Source: Drosophila persimilis
Taxonomy: Eukaryota > Arthropoda > Insecta > Diptera > Drosophilidae
Length of the DNA stretch: 64,000 nucleotides
Direction: 5' to 3'
NCBI RefSeq assembly: GCF_003286085.1
Contig: NW_020825298.1
Coordinates: forward strand, 12,400,001-12,464,000
In this document: positions 24,503 to 35,019 of the stretch, piece by piece
Layout: each line of letters begins with the position of its first letter
How positions within the stretch are numbered: the stretch's first letter is position 1
Position numbers and translations under genes: made by a program
The notes under the pieces: generated by a model
Told to the model about the DNA's origin: nothing
The model's database searches: none
The model's input: only the letters and a program-made list of their open reading frames with translations

Positions 24503-24507
<5 letters not shown>

Positions 24508-24565
24508 GAATTGTAAACACATTTGTACCGCCCCACAGCCCGCAAGCGTAAAAAACTTTATAAGA

Positions 24566-24571
24566 AATAAA
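24566..24571 (+). terminator. Poly(A) signal of Trx-2
   Basis: AATAAA about 350 bases after the Trx-2 stop codon. It is the first canonical hexamer downstream of the stop that I see. Confidence 0.65.
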
Positions 24572-25824
24572 TGTAACACCCGTTCTATCCGTTTGTAAAT
24601 CATTCGCTTTCATTCAGTGGTTCCGTGGGATTCGGGGAAAGAAATACAGAATATTGCGAAATGGTAGCCAAGTCAAATATCAGTAAAAGGCCCAAAGAGC
24701 CTCGTAATCATCCAGACAATTGCAGCGATTAAATGTGTAGATTAGATAAGATACAATGTTTACGGATTGGCCATGGAGTCTACGAGTGTTTCGGGTTTCT
24801 CTGGCTAGACAGCTGCTGCTACCGTTTAAAGGGAAACATTTCAATCGCAAGATTTAGGGTTCCTTTCCTTTCGCTTTTGAAAAATACTTTCCCGCTTTAC
24901 CCTTGAATTTCCAATTTGAAATTTAGCCAAGACATGAACCCAAAAGAGTGTCTGCTACTATCCAATACAACCCTGGGCCAGCTGTGGCGGTGGTTGAAAA
25001 GAGAGCCAAGGTACAAGCTTTATAAGGTAAGGTAAGGTAAACTTTTGCAAAGGTGTTCCACAGGTAAGGGACATACATTGCTAGCAACCAATGAACCACC
25101 TTTATGGAGCCCTAGCGGCACTTGTCAGAACCTAACCTAGTTATACCCTGCGCTCGCATGCACCTAGAAAGCATTCGAACAACAAAGGGTAGAGAGAGCG
25201 AGAGAGAGAGCAAAACAACAAAAGCAACACGGGAGAGAGAGCGAGCGAGCGAGGCAGCAGGCGGTGCAAAAGTTTATTCCGATTATTCAGATTTTTTGTC
25301 AAAGCTAGCGGCGGCGTCTTCGCGTGTTCGTTCGTCGATTCTGTGGCTCTGGCGAATATTTTGATTTGGTTTTTTATAGACCCACCGCTGCCGCCCTGTG
25401 CCCCCGCGTGTGTGACAGCCACAGAAACACAGAAACCCAGAAGAAGAAACAGAAATAACAATAACTGAAAAGAAGAGGAAAAGAGAGCAGAGCAGAGCAG
25501 AGCGGCCGCCAAATGTGTTTGGAATTTGCATAATTTTCGGGTCTTTCGTTCTGTTCTCGGAATTGTATAACAGAAGGGAGGAGAGAGGAGAGGAGAGAGG
25601 GAGGAGGACGGCTTCTAGTCCTCCCCTCCACCCCACAAATGGCAAACGCAGCCCCGCGCTGCCACCGTCGCCCTCTGCATCACAGTCGTCGTCTGCGTCG
25701 TCGTGGGGTCCGGGGATGCAGCAGCAGCAACGCCACTGCCAGCCCCAGATCTGCAGCAGCTGACGCCTGAAACCGCACCTGAATCTGAGCCCCATCCGCG
25801 GAGAACCGTGCCCCGAGCCGCATA
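24572..25824. other. Trx-2/GlcAT-S intergenic region and GlcAT-S 5' leader
   Basis: No gene supported. A GGTAA triplication lies near 25026-25040. GAGA-factor-type GAGAG tracts at about 25192-25255 are typical of Drosophila promoters and precede the GlcAT-S start codon by about 600 bp. A transcription start near 25.2-25.3 kb is plausible. The leader after it contains purine-rich stretches and no obvious TATA box. Confidence 0.5.
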
Positions 25825-28800
25825 ATGCCAAGTGCCTATTACGCGGCACTCGACCAGCCACTGACATCGTCCGACGACGACGAGGAGGAGGACATCGAGA
25901 GGCATCAACAGCAGCACCGTCAGCGACAGCAGCGGCGCCCCAAGGGGGCCGCACCCCGTATACCGTTTCTGGCAACCCATTCCCTGCCACCCCCCATGGC
26001 CCTCCTTCGCGGCTCCAGTGGCGTCGTCGGGAGCAGGCGCCGCTGCCTGCGGACAGCAGGCCTCTTTGGGGGGGCCCTTATCTTCCTCATCGCCCTCTGC
26101 TACTTCACCCTCAACACGGACACGCGACTCGCCCTGGGACTGGGCGGCGGCGGCGCCACCGATGACTCCGATGAGGGAATCCACCTGGGTAAGCACTCCC
26201 AATCCCTCGGCCTGTCCCGCTTCCGGGAGTTGGCCAGACAACGCCAGACAATTCCCGCCTTCGATGGTCAAGACCTGCTCAAGTTCGCATCCAAAAACCG
26301 AAAAGATTCAAGTATTCGCAATCCATATAGATCATGTGAGTGAGTCCTTCCTTCTCCTCAGCCCTTCCCTTCCCTATTGCACGTTGCACCTGTCCCTCCC
26401 CTCCCCTCCCCTCCCCTACCAACCCACGATGGACTGGAAAGTGATTTACGAGAGAGAAAGAGACCCCACTTTCACTTTCGGTTTTTCCGTTTTTGTTTTG
26501 GCTTTGGGCCAACGAAACGAATCAAACTGACCGACACCCTGATACCCTACACGAGGCCGGGGCATATGGGTTTGGCTCCGAAAAGGGGCCACTACTTTTC
26601 CACCCCCCGCGCGTTTTTCGCCGCTTCGATGAGTTATGGGCCGCGGTTATTATCGCGTGTGGCTGGTCGATCCACTTCGCTTCGCTGTTTTCTGTTTGCT
26701 GTTTCTGTCGCTTCGGCTGTCAGTTTCTGGTTTCAGTTTCATGCTGCTGTTTGTTGTATTATTCATCCCCCCCCTTCCCCCCCTCGCGGTAATTGGTCTA
26801 ATTTAATAGCATTGTCTTGCAGCGTCTCATACACTCCATTGACTGGCAGCACCCCACCCCTCCCCCCTTTTGTGTGCCTTCTTTGGCCTCTGTGTATTTT
26901 TATTGCACGCCGCGAAAGCCGCGCCGTGGACAAGGTCAAATATTCCATCTAACTGGGGCTTTCCACTTCACACGGCCCTCCCCGAATGACACGAGAGGGT
27001 ATATCGACTAGGGGGAGAGGAATGCGACAGACAGCTATGGATCTATGGGGGGCATAGCCACGTATTCATGTGGGGGGCAAGTCTTTGCAGATCTATTGGG
27101 AATCCCAATCTTTCGGGCAGGGCATTCCCGTCTTCTGATATCCCCCTCCTTGCTGGCCTTCTGTCGGCTATCCGTAATTTATTACCCAATTTCGCACGGG
27201 CTTTCTTCGCTGTTCCGGGAATGGTAGCCACGGTTGCATGCCCCAATGTCCATTTTGGGGGGGTGCGGGGAGACACTATATCGATTGATTTCCTTGGCGA
27301 AAGAAAGCTTCAATTAAGGGGCCCCCTTCTTCCCCCTTTCGTTACACAACTCGCCCCACCCATGACACATGGGCTTTTCGGATTCGTAATCGTGTAGACA
27401 CAAAATCCCATATCTGAATGGCATACCACACGAATGCGACTCCGACTGCGACTGCGACTACGACTCAGTTTTAATCAGTTTTGTTGAGTTCTGAATGGCA
27501 CACCCCTTCTTTAATTGCACTTTTCCCATCCCCCCCATTCCCCCCTTTCCACCAGCCGGCGCCGCCTTTCGAGTAGAAGCGCCTGAAAACGAGTCCAGAG
27601 TTCGGATTCGCTTTAATTTCCATGAGAAAACAACAACAAACAGTACAAAAGTACTCAAGAGGGGGGAGGGGGGAGGTGGGAGGTGGGAGGTGTTACCACT
27701 TGTTGCCCCCAAAATCTGTGCTCTTATTGTGGGGATCATCTGTTTGTTTCGTTCCGCCTCGAGTCGAGTCGATTTCAATTTCAATTTCTTTCAATTGCGC
27801 GTGTCGAGACGATGCCCCTCCCCCTCCCCCTCCCCCTCCCCCACTCTCTTCGTGTGTGTGTGTATATTTTCGGAAACACACAACAGTGCAACTCAAATTG
27901 CCATCAAAATGTCTAAGCAAATGTTAACAATTTGTAAATTTCCGCCTCTCCAGTGAATGGCATGAATGCCATGAATCACATTCATGAATCGAGAGATTAA
28001 GGAGACGCATTCATGAATGAACTCGCTACAGGCCCCGCAGAAACATTCAGCTATCGAATGTTCCGTCTCCAGCTATGACTCATAGATCTTCCAAATGGTG
28101 CCCCGATGTCTGGGTACAAGATTTCGTATCGCTGCCTAGACTCTGCTTCTTCAAGGAGCTCTGGGGACAGATATGGCTCTACTTCTGGGCCTTGGATCGT
28201 AGTATCTCCAGCCTTTCGTTATTGAATCTACAAAAAAGTCCCGCAGGGAGGGTCCCAAGCCGCCAGTCACCAATCACGAATCAATCATATGCTTGGGGAA
28301 TTCAGAATGAGTCTCCTAATCAATCCCCCGATTGCCCCATCGAGACTACGGGTCTGCCGTCCGGGGCTTCTATGCACTTGACTCTTATTTACGTTCGTAT
28401 TCATAATCGTATTCACAGGCGTATAAACAGGCATCATTAAAATGGGGTACGTGCGTGGAGGTGCCTCCCTCCGTACATATCTACGGTTTGCTGTTACTTC
28501 CCTTCTCATTGTTAAGTGTTTGGTTTATCAGCCGCCGCAGAGGGGGAGGGGGGAGGTGGGGGCAAACATACGCACATGTGACGGGGCGGGGGGACAGCCC
28601 CACCATAAACAGTTTTTACGACTCTGATGATGATGATGGCAGAGGCAGACCCTGTGATATCGGCAAACAAACAAACAAACGAGCGGCCGCCCGGCCGGAG
28701 GGGCTGAATGTGTCCATTGTTCGATTCCACCTGGAATAATCATCATTCGCGTGCTCTCCCCCCAACCCCCAACCCCCCCCCTTGGGTGGGTCTCTATTTT

Positions 28801-30389
28801 CGTGGCGTCAATATTTAATAACTTATTAGTGCATTCGCCCTGGGGCTGGGAATACGAGAGAGGGAGAGGGTTCCCCCTTTTGTTATCCGGAGCATTATGT
28901 GTTGCATATCGTTTTATCGTTAGTTGGGGAGTATTCCATTCCGCTCTCGAATTCCATTAACGGGAACCGCAGTTGCAATTACACTTGCACATGTTTTCCG
29001 GTCTACCGAGACGCCTCACGCATTGGAAGATCTCTGGATAACAACTCCATTATTCCATGGCGTATAATTAGCCCGTGACTGGGATTCCATCTCCTCCCCC
29101 CGGGGGTGACTGGGAATGCTTACGTGATGCCACACGAGGGATCGTGGGGGTCAATGGAGGTGCTCACCCCTCGGCAAATAGTTGAATAATTACAAATACT
29201 GATTCATTCCCCCGCTCTCTGCTCTCCGCTCTCTGCTCCCACAGATGGCATCCTCTCGCGGGCCCTCAACGAGTCGCTGCATCTGTGCAGCGAGGGCCAC
29301 CTGGATCAGCGGCTGTACGTGCAGGACAAGCCGGTGGCCCAGTACGGACACCTGCCCATCATTTACTTCGTGACGCCCACGTATCCGCGGCGGGAGCAGA
29401 TCCCGGAGCTGACGCGCCTCGCCCACACCCTGCTGCACGTGCCGCGCCTGCATTGGCTGGTGGCCAACGATCAGGAGGGATGCAACACGTTCATGGATGG
29501 GATGCTCAAGAGATTCGGTAATTGCATCTGTCCTTCTGTGCAGAGGAGTGCATCAGTCTAATCGTCCCTCTCCAGGCATCCCCTACACCCATCTGGCGAG
29601 TCCGATGCCCAGCAATTTCCGCAAGGTGAAGCCTGCCCCGCGGGGCGTGGCCAATCGGAGGGCCGCCCTGCAGTGGCTGCGGCAGCGGAACCTCACGGAC
29701 GGCGTCCTCTACTTCGGGGACGATGACAACACCTACGACCTGGGGCTCTTCTCCGAGATCCGGCAGACGCAGCGCGTGTCCATGTTCCCCGTGGGATTCA
29801 TCGCGGACTACGGCGTCAGCGGTCCGGTGGTGCGGAAGGTGCGTCTTGTCCTCCTCCCTCCCCTTGTCCTTCTCTAATCCTCCTCCCTCCCTCCGTTTCA
29901 GGGCAAGGTGGTGGCCTTCCTGGACTCGTGGCTCGCGGGCAGACGCTGGCCCGTGGACATGGCCGGCTTCGCGGTGAATCTCGAGTACATGGCCCAGTTC
30001 CCGAACGTCAATATGCCGTACAAGCCGGGCTTCGAGGAGGACCGCTTCCTGCGGAGCATCGGCCTGCGGCTCGACCTGATCGAGCCGCGTGGCAGCAACT
30101 GCTCGCAGATCCTGGTGTGGCACACGCAAACGAAGAGCAAGAAGGCGGCGGTGGTGCGGCTGGAGAGCGAGTATCTCGACGGGCGCTCCAATCTGGGGGC
30201 GCTCTTTCGTTCGCTGAAGATCATGGGCGTGGCCAGTGCCTCGGACACGGAGGGTACGTGTGCGCCCCTTGGAGGGATCCCCCCTGCTTTGGAGCTTTTA
30301 CTGATGCACTTCCTTCCCCTTCCGCAGGTCCCAAGGCGCTGATCAGCAAGAATGGCAAGGCCTCGGATCACGCGACGATCCTGAGCTGA
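25825..30389 (+). CDS. GlcAT-S: Glucuronosyltransferase S (beta-1,3-glucuronyltransferase)
   Basis: A Golgi type II membrane enzyme of the GT43 family that moves glucuronic acid from UDP-GlcA to terminal galactose of glycans, including proteoglycan linkers. Five exons, 25825-26335, 29245-29517, 29576-29838, 29902-30253 and 30328-30389, give 486 residues. Order: a cytoplasmic tail with acidic then Gln/Arg-rich sequence, a membrane anchor at about 78-96, a stem, then the catalytic domain starting near IIYFVTPTYPR. The DDD metal/UDP-binding motif in YFGDDDNTYD is residues 310-312, and GFEEDRF follows in exon 4. An internal GTAAGC donor at 26189, in the same phase, would remove 49 stem residues and give a 437-residue form closer to the fly reference of about 409. 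Both joins read cleanly. Intron 1 is 2.9 kb; the others are 58-74 bp. Confidence 0.93.
26336..29244 (+). other. GlcAT-S intron 1
   Basis: About 2.9 kb from the GTGAGT donor to the CCCACAG acceptor, with no gene inside. It has C-rich runs, a CCCCT repeat near 26398-26417, a GGGGAGG-type tract near 27660-27690, and a pair of ATTCATGAAT palindromes at 27980-27989 and 28009-28018. The alternative exon 1 donor at 26189 would lengthen this intron by 147 bp. Confidence 0.75.
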
Positions 30390-32485
30390 GGATCCCCTTC
30401 CCCCCACAGCATCCTACGTACGAATGGTACTCATTATTCAGAGGCAAACGAAGCTCGAATGAAGGAGATGCTGCCGGTGCTGATGCTCCTCCAAGGATCT
30501 CTCTCTCGAGATCTTCCTCCCCCTCCCCCGATTGTTAATTAGTGTTGTAGATACTCTCTCTGTCTCTCTCTCTCTCGTCTGTGTGTGTGTGCTCTCTCTC
30601 TCCCCCTTTCTCAAGTGATAATCAAATAAGAATGAAAGACAGGCAGGATCGTCCTCCTCTCTCTCTCTCGTTTCTCTCTTAAGTTAGTCGCATGCTAGTG
30701 CATGTATTAGCGCTTTAGTTAGTGGCTTCTCGTAGGTTGTATCCCCCCACGAAAAAGATCTGCCACACATATCAAAGAAGAAGAGTTCGTTCATCTCCCT
30801 GTCATCCGATCGAATCATTCATACATCGTGCGGAGAAGGCCCTGGGGTCTACTCCAAGAGTCGGATCCTATATAGAATATAGAATATAGAATATATAAGC
30901 ATACCCTGTAAGCCCGCACCCCTCGTGGCTGAGGGGGGATGGGGCAAACCCCAAACACAATAAATGCTACGTTTTTGTATGGCTTTCTCCAACAAGCAAT
31001 TTGCGCTTTTTTCCTCCCATCCGCCGCTCCAAGAGCCAAAGTAAAAGGTAAGTGGAATATGAATCGCAAATGGAAAATGGCAGCATCTGCCTCCGCTTTC
31101 ATTGTCTCCCTCTCTCTGTGTGTGTGGCAAGTGCCAACAGTGTGGCATAAAACAGCAAACAATACTTTTCAATTAACTTTCAGCTCAACCCTTAACCGTA
31201 TCCGCCATCAGCCATCAGCATTTCTTTGCTCATCCGCATCGCTCTTCTCCTCTTTGGAGGAGTTCTTCTTCCTGCCTTCAGGAAGCCCCCCAACAGACCC
31301 CCAAAAAGCATTCATTTCATGCCGCACTAAGAAAAAGTTGCAGCATTCCCGCCTCGTCGTATATCTTCTAGATTTCGGAGTTGAATAGAGGAAGCGTCGA
31401 AGCAGTGAATACCCTGTAGAAGGCACAGAAGGGAGTATCCAAAGGGGGTCTTTAGGTGGGAAAACATCCTGCTGCTGGTGTCCTCCTTGATTGTGCCTCG
31501 GTTCTCGCTTCCAAGACACCGCCAGACAGCAGGAGGTAGCAGACAGCAGGAGGCAGGCAGCTCTTCTTTCTGTGGCACAGCGGCAGCAGGAGCCCCAGTG
31601 AATGGCACGAACGTGTTGCATATGCATCTTCTTCAATGTGAAGTTATGAGGCAAGAAGTTTCTGTGGAGCAGCGGCAGGATCCCACAGGACCTGCTACGT
31701 GTGAATGGAGGAGTACAGCAGGGGCGTGCAGCAATTGGGGGCAGATAAATAGTCGCTCGTACGCTCCGCTGCAACTCTTTGCTTCCTGCAAATTTGTTTG
31801 GCTGGAAAATTGCTTTAAAGTGCGGCAGAGGCGGGCAGTGGGGCAGGGCAGGGCAGGTCTTTCATTAATACTCGAGTGGCAGGCATATAGAAGGTGGGCT
31901 CCGCTCTCGCCTAAACGAGAATCGGGAATCGCTCTGTCAAAGGACTCGTCTCGTTCCTCTTCCTTTCAAAGGAGAGAGGAGAGAGGCAAAGCCAGGACCA
32001 GGACTCAGCCACGGGAATGGCCAGCGCGCGCATTAGGCCATTAAAGCTAATTATACGGCGCCCCCCACAGCCCCCCTGCCACACCGCCACTCTGCCACTC
32101 GTCCCCTGCCCCAGGACATGCCCCATTCAATGCTCTAGCACTAGAGCCTGCCTCTTCTGGATGGCTGCCACACGCCTTATTAAACGCAGTCCCTGCTGTT
32201 GTGGCTGTTGCCGTAATGCGGGTGCCACTGTGCCACAGCAGACAACTTGATGATGAGGTCGGGATTGATGTTGCAAATGAAGTCGTTGGCATTGCCCCTC
32301 CCCCCCTCTTCCCCTCCCTGAGCTCTGATTTTGCGCCCACTTGAACAGTAAATGGGAAAACCGCAAAGCCCTGGATGCGGACACCATTCGATGCGCGAGG
32401 ATTGCATGCCACTCGGTGCGGCAGCATAGGAAATGCAATACGGAAGAGCAGCAGTGCCCTGCGATCCCTGGAAGTACTCTTTTTG
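30390..32485. other. GlcAT-S 3' UTR and intergenic DNA
   Basis: After the GlcAT-S stop comes CT-rich sequence (about 30520-30680). The first canonical AATAAA on the plus strand that I find is at 30959-30964, which would give a 3' UTR of about 570 bases. The remaining 1.5 kb to the minus-strand orphan gene has no supportable gene. The decamer ATACCCTGTA occurs at 30901 and 31408. Confidence 0.5.
30959..30964 (+). terminator. Candidate poly(A) signal of GlcAT-S
   Basis: First plus-strand AATAAA seen downstream of the GlcAT-S stop, about 570 bases away. A non-canonical earlier site is possible. Confidence 0.35.
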
Positions 32486-32491
32486 TTTATT
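32486..32491 (-). terminator. Poly(A) signal of the orphan minus-strand gene
   Basis: TTTATT on the plus strand reads AATAAA on the minus strand, 53 bases beyond the orphan gene's stop codon. This supports the open frame being a real transcription unit. Confidence 0.55.
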
Positions 32492-32543
32492 CATGGAATC
32501 GGGAGGTCGGGGAATCGAGGAATCGTGGCATCTCGTCGCGAGG

Positions 32544-33611
32544 CTATCGATGGAATCGGCGAATGCGGTAGCCATAGCCAGCATTCCGCACTGCATCCGC
32601 CGCATCTTCCTCCCCGTTGCCGTTGCCGTCGTTGTTGTTGCCGTTGAGGGGTCGCAATCCACGTCGTCTAAGAACCATCCGAGGAGCCATCACTTGTCCC
32701 AGAATCATGCGGGGATGCCCAAAGTAGCGGACGGGGCGGCGGTAACCGACGCCAGAACCCGGACGGCGTCGGCAGGACCTTCGAGGGGGATGGGGACCGG
32801 GACGGGGACGACGGCGACGGAGATGGGGATGGCGGCGAGGGGCCCTGCCGTCCCTGGCTGCCTCGTATGCTCGGAGAGTCCAGTCCAGCTGGTTGGCCTC
32901 CTCGAGCGCCTGGTTTATCCAGTCAAGCTCCCAGTCTGAGGTCTCCTCCTCGACGTCGGGTCTCCCGCCACGAGCACCAGTCGCGCGTGCCACCACCAGC
33001 CGGTGGGGAGAGCCGCGGCGGCGTTCACCAGAGCGTCGACGGGGCGGCTGGCGGCGAGGAGGCGGTGGCTGGCGCCCGGCCCTGGCCTCCCTGACTGCGT
33101 TGGTGGAGTTCATTGCCCCTTGGAGAATTTGGTTTATCCGTTCATGGACCCAAACGGGGTCCCCAGCCCCAGCCTCTGCGTCCCCTTCCCCGCCGACGGG
33201 AGCTGCGTTGTGGGCGTCCATTGCCGCCTGGAGCACTTGCAGCCACTGTTCGAGGAGCCAATCGGAGTTCGGGTGTGCGACAGTTGCCGCTTCGAGCAGT
33301 TCGTTTAGCCGCACATTAACCCAATCGACGTTCAATTCGGCTGCCTCTGCCACAGCCACTGCCACTGCCGCTGGCCCTGCCCCTGCCTGTGCCTCTGCCT
33401 GTGGCCCCTCCTCTGCATCAGCGTCTGGTGGATCTGGTCCCTCTTGTCCCTCTGTTGCACTTGCACTTGGTGGCACTTGCACCAGCGTTTCGCTGGAGAA
33501 CTGCTGGAGGTGCCGTTCAACCCATCTGGCCTCCTCCTCCTCCCGATCGTCCACCTCCGGCGGATCGACTGACGTAGAAACGTCCGACATTGTGTCTCTG
33601 TCTTCTTCCAT
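32544..33611 (-). CDS. Unrecognised intronless gene with tryptophan-anchored repeats
   Basis: A single 355-residue frame that I cannot assign to a known family. The N-terminal third is acidic and Ala/Pro-rich. A motif of the form W-[VLE]-x3-[LIW]-[NQL]-[QE]-[hydrophobic] occurs five times, anchored at Trp 30, 97, 118, 154 and 227, for example WVNVRLNEL, WVHERINQI and WELDWINQAL. Predicted as short amphipathic helices, these may bind a common partner. Residues about 180-325 are strongly Arg/Pro-rich with RRRR-type runs, suggesting nucleic-acid binding or nuclear targeting. The tail is Asn/Gly-rich, then acidic, then basic. No signal peptide or membrane segment is visible. Met8 (ATG 33590) has a better start context than Met1, so initiation may be there. 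A poly(A) signal 53 bases downstream supports expression. Lack of introns and compositional bias fit a young or testis-type gene; that is inference. Confidence 0.6.
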   Translation of the reverse strand: MEEDRDTMSDVSTSVDPPEVDDREEEEARWVERHLQQFSSETLVQVPPSASATEGQEGPDPPDADAEEGPQAEAQAGAGPAAVAVAVAEAAELNVDWVNVRLNELLEAATVAHPNSDWLLEQWLQVLQAAMDAHNAAPVGGEGDAEAGAGDPVWVHERINQILQGAMNSTNAVREARAGRQPPPPRRQPPRRRSGERRRGSPHRLVVARATGARGGRPDVEEETSDWELDWINQALEEANQLDWTLRAYEAARDGRAPRRHPHLRRRRPRPGPHPPRRSCRRRPGSGVGYRRPVRYFGHPRMILGQVMAPRMVLRRRGLRPLNGNNNDGNGNGEEDAADAVRNAGYGYRIRRFHR

Positions 33612-33946
33612 CCTTCCTTCCTTCCTTCCTTCTTTGGCTTACGATTAGTATTTTTCGATTTATTTCAAAAATTACGAATTTTGTACGAATTTTGTTCCGT
33701 TCGAGTCGGAACCCGTGTGTAGACTGAGATATTTCACTGAGAAATGGGAAGTGCGGGGAATCAAGGCGACTCAGGGGCTACTGGGATCGTTAGAAAATTA
33801 CTCTAAACAAAAGTATCTTTTCTCTAGATGTCCATCTGTATCTGTATCTGCGAGTAGGGACTACGGGGAAAGGCAGGAAGTTCCATTTCTAGTACTCTTC
33901 GATTATAAATCGAATGTCAATTGCCACGCCCACACTCCTACACTCC

Positions 33947-34075
33947 TGTACGCCCCTGTATCCCCCTCCCCTGCCTTCATGTACGCCCCTGTATCCCCCT
34001 CCCCTGCCCTCCTTTACGACCCCATCCCCCATCCCTGCCCTCCTGTACGCCCCTGTATCCCCCTCCCTGCCCCCC
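33947..34075. repeat. 33-bp minisatellite, four units
   Basis: Units start at 33947, 33980, 34013 and 34044, each beginning TGTACGCCCC or a variant and ending in a CCCTGCC-type stretch. Units 1 and 2 are 33 bp and nearly identical, unit 3 is degenerate (31 bp), and unit 4 again matches. The C-rich strand is plus. Confidence 0.85.
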
Positions 34076-34981
34076 CGTCCACCGCCCAGTAGCCTAACAA
34101 GTTAATTTCCACACAATATTTGCGGCTTGAGTGCGAACAAACAAATTGCGTGGCATTTCCGGTGGACTCCCAGTGGTGCCCCCTTCCTCCTCCCCCCGCC
34201 GCCGGAATGGAGTGGCGACAGCAACAGCAAAGAGACCAACAAATCAATTGGCTTACAACAGCGAAAGCAACAAGAACCACAGGAGCAGCGGGGGGCGCGA
34301 GGGGGGGCGGGGGTTGACCCTAAACAACCGCCAATCAATGCCACCGCCACACGGAACGGGAAGGGGGGTACAGGAAGGGGGCGGGGGCACACACACGGAC
34401 ACAAATTGAAAATTGACTATTGATTGAGCGTTGCCCCCCCCCCATTCGCGCGGGGCACGAACACTACTGGCACTGCCACACCCCTCGAATATCCTGCCCC
34501 CACCCCCTGCAGTATATCGCAACTACAGGAATACTAATGTGTAAATTATTATTACTAATACGACATGTGGTCGTCAATGGGTGAATGGATGATTGGAGGA
34601 ATGGAAACGAGAGGAGAGGAGTGCGGGCAGAGCCTCGCCGAGTGCGAGGGCGGCTCCTAGAGAATGGATCCATTCAACACTCGGATGTTTCATCCCTCTT
34701 TTGGCATATTTGAAGAGGAGAACGCTTTGTGGCAGGAATATGTGGAATAATCTACTCCTCGAGAACAGCTGAATGGCAAAGGGACAGTCACACGTGAATG
34801 TGCAGGATGTGGCACGCTCCGAGGAGCACTCCAGCAAGGAATCATGGAATAACCTTTGGAGCAACCCGCTCGATGCTCGTTACTCGATTCTCGATTCCCC
34901 GATTCCCAATTAAATGCATTCCATGCACAGGCACTGGAACTGGCCGATTGGTGGCATACATTTGCATACCCCTGCATCAGA

Positions 34982-34985
34982 GTGT

Positions 34986-35016
<31 letters not shown>

Positions 35017-35019
35017 GGG
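34982..35019. repeat. (GT)9 tract running into a 20-base G run
   Basis: An uninterrupted GT microsatellite passes directly into about 20 guanines. The length may be unstable or mis-assembled. Confidence 0.9.

Noticed and set aside
32893-33648. Plus-strand frame of 251 codons over the orphan gene
   Set aside because: It is Ser/Ala-rich with no motif. The opposite strand has the regular W-repeats and a poly(A) signal, so this is the shadow.
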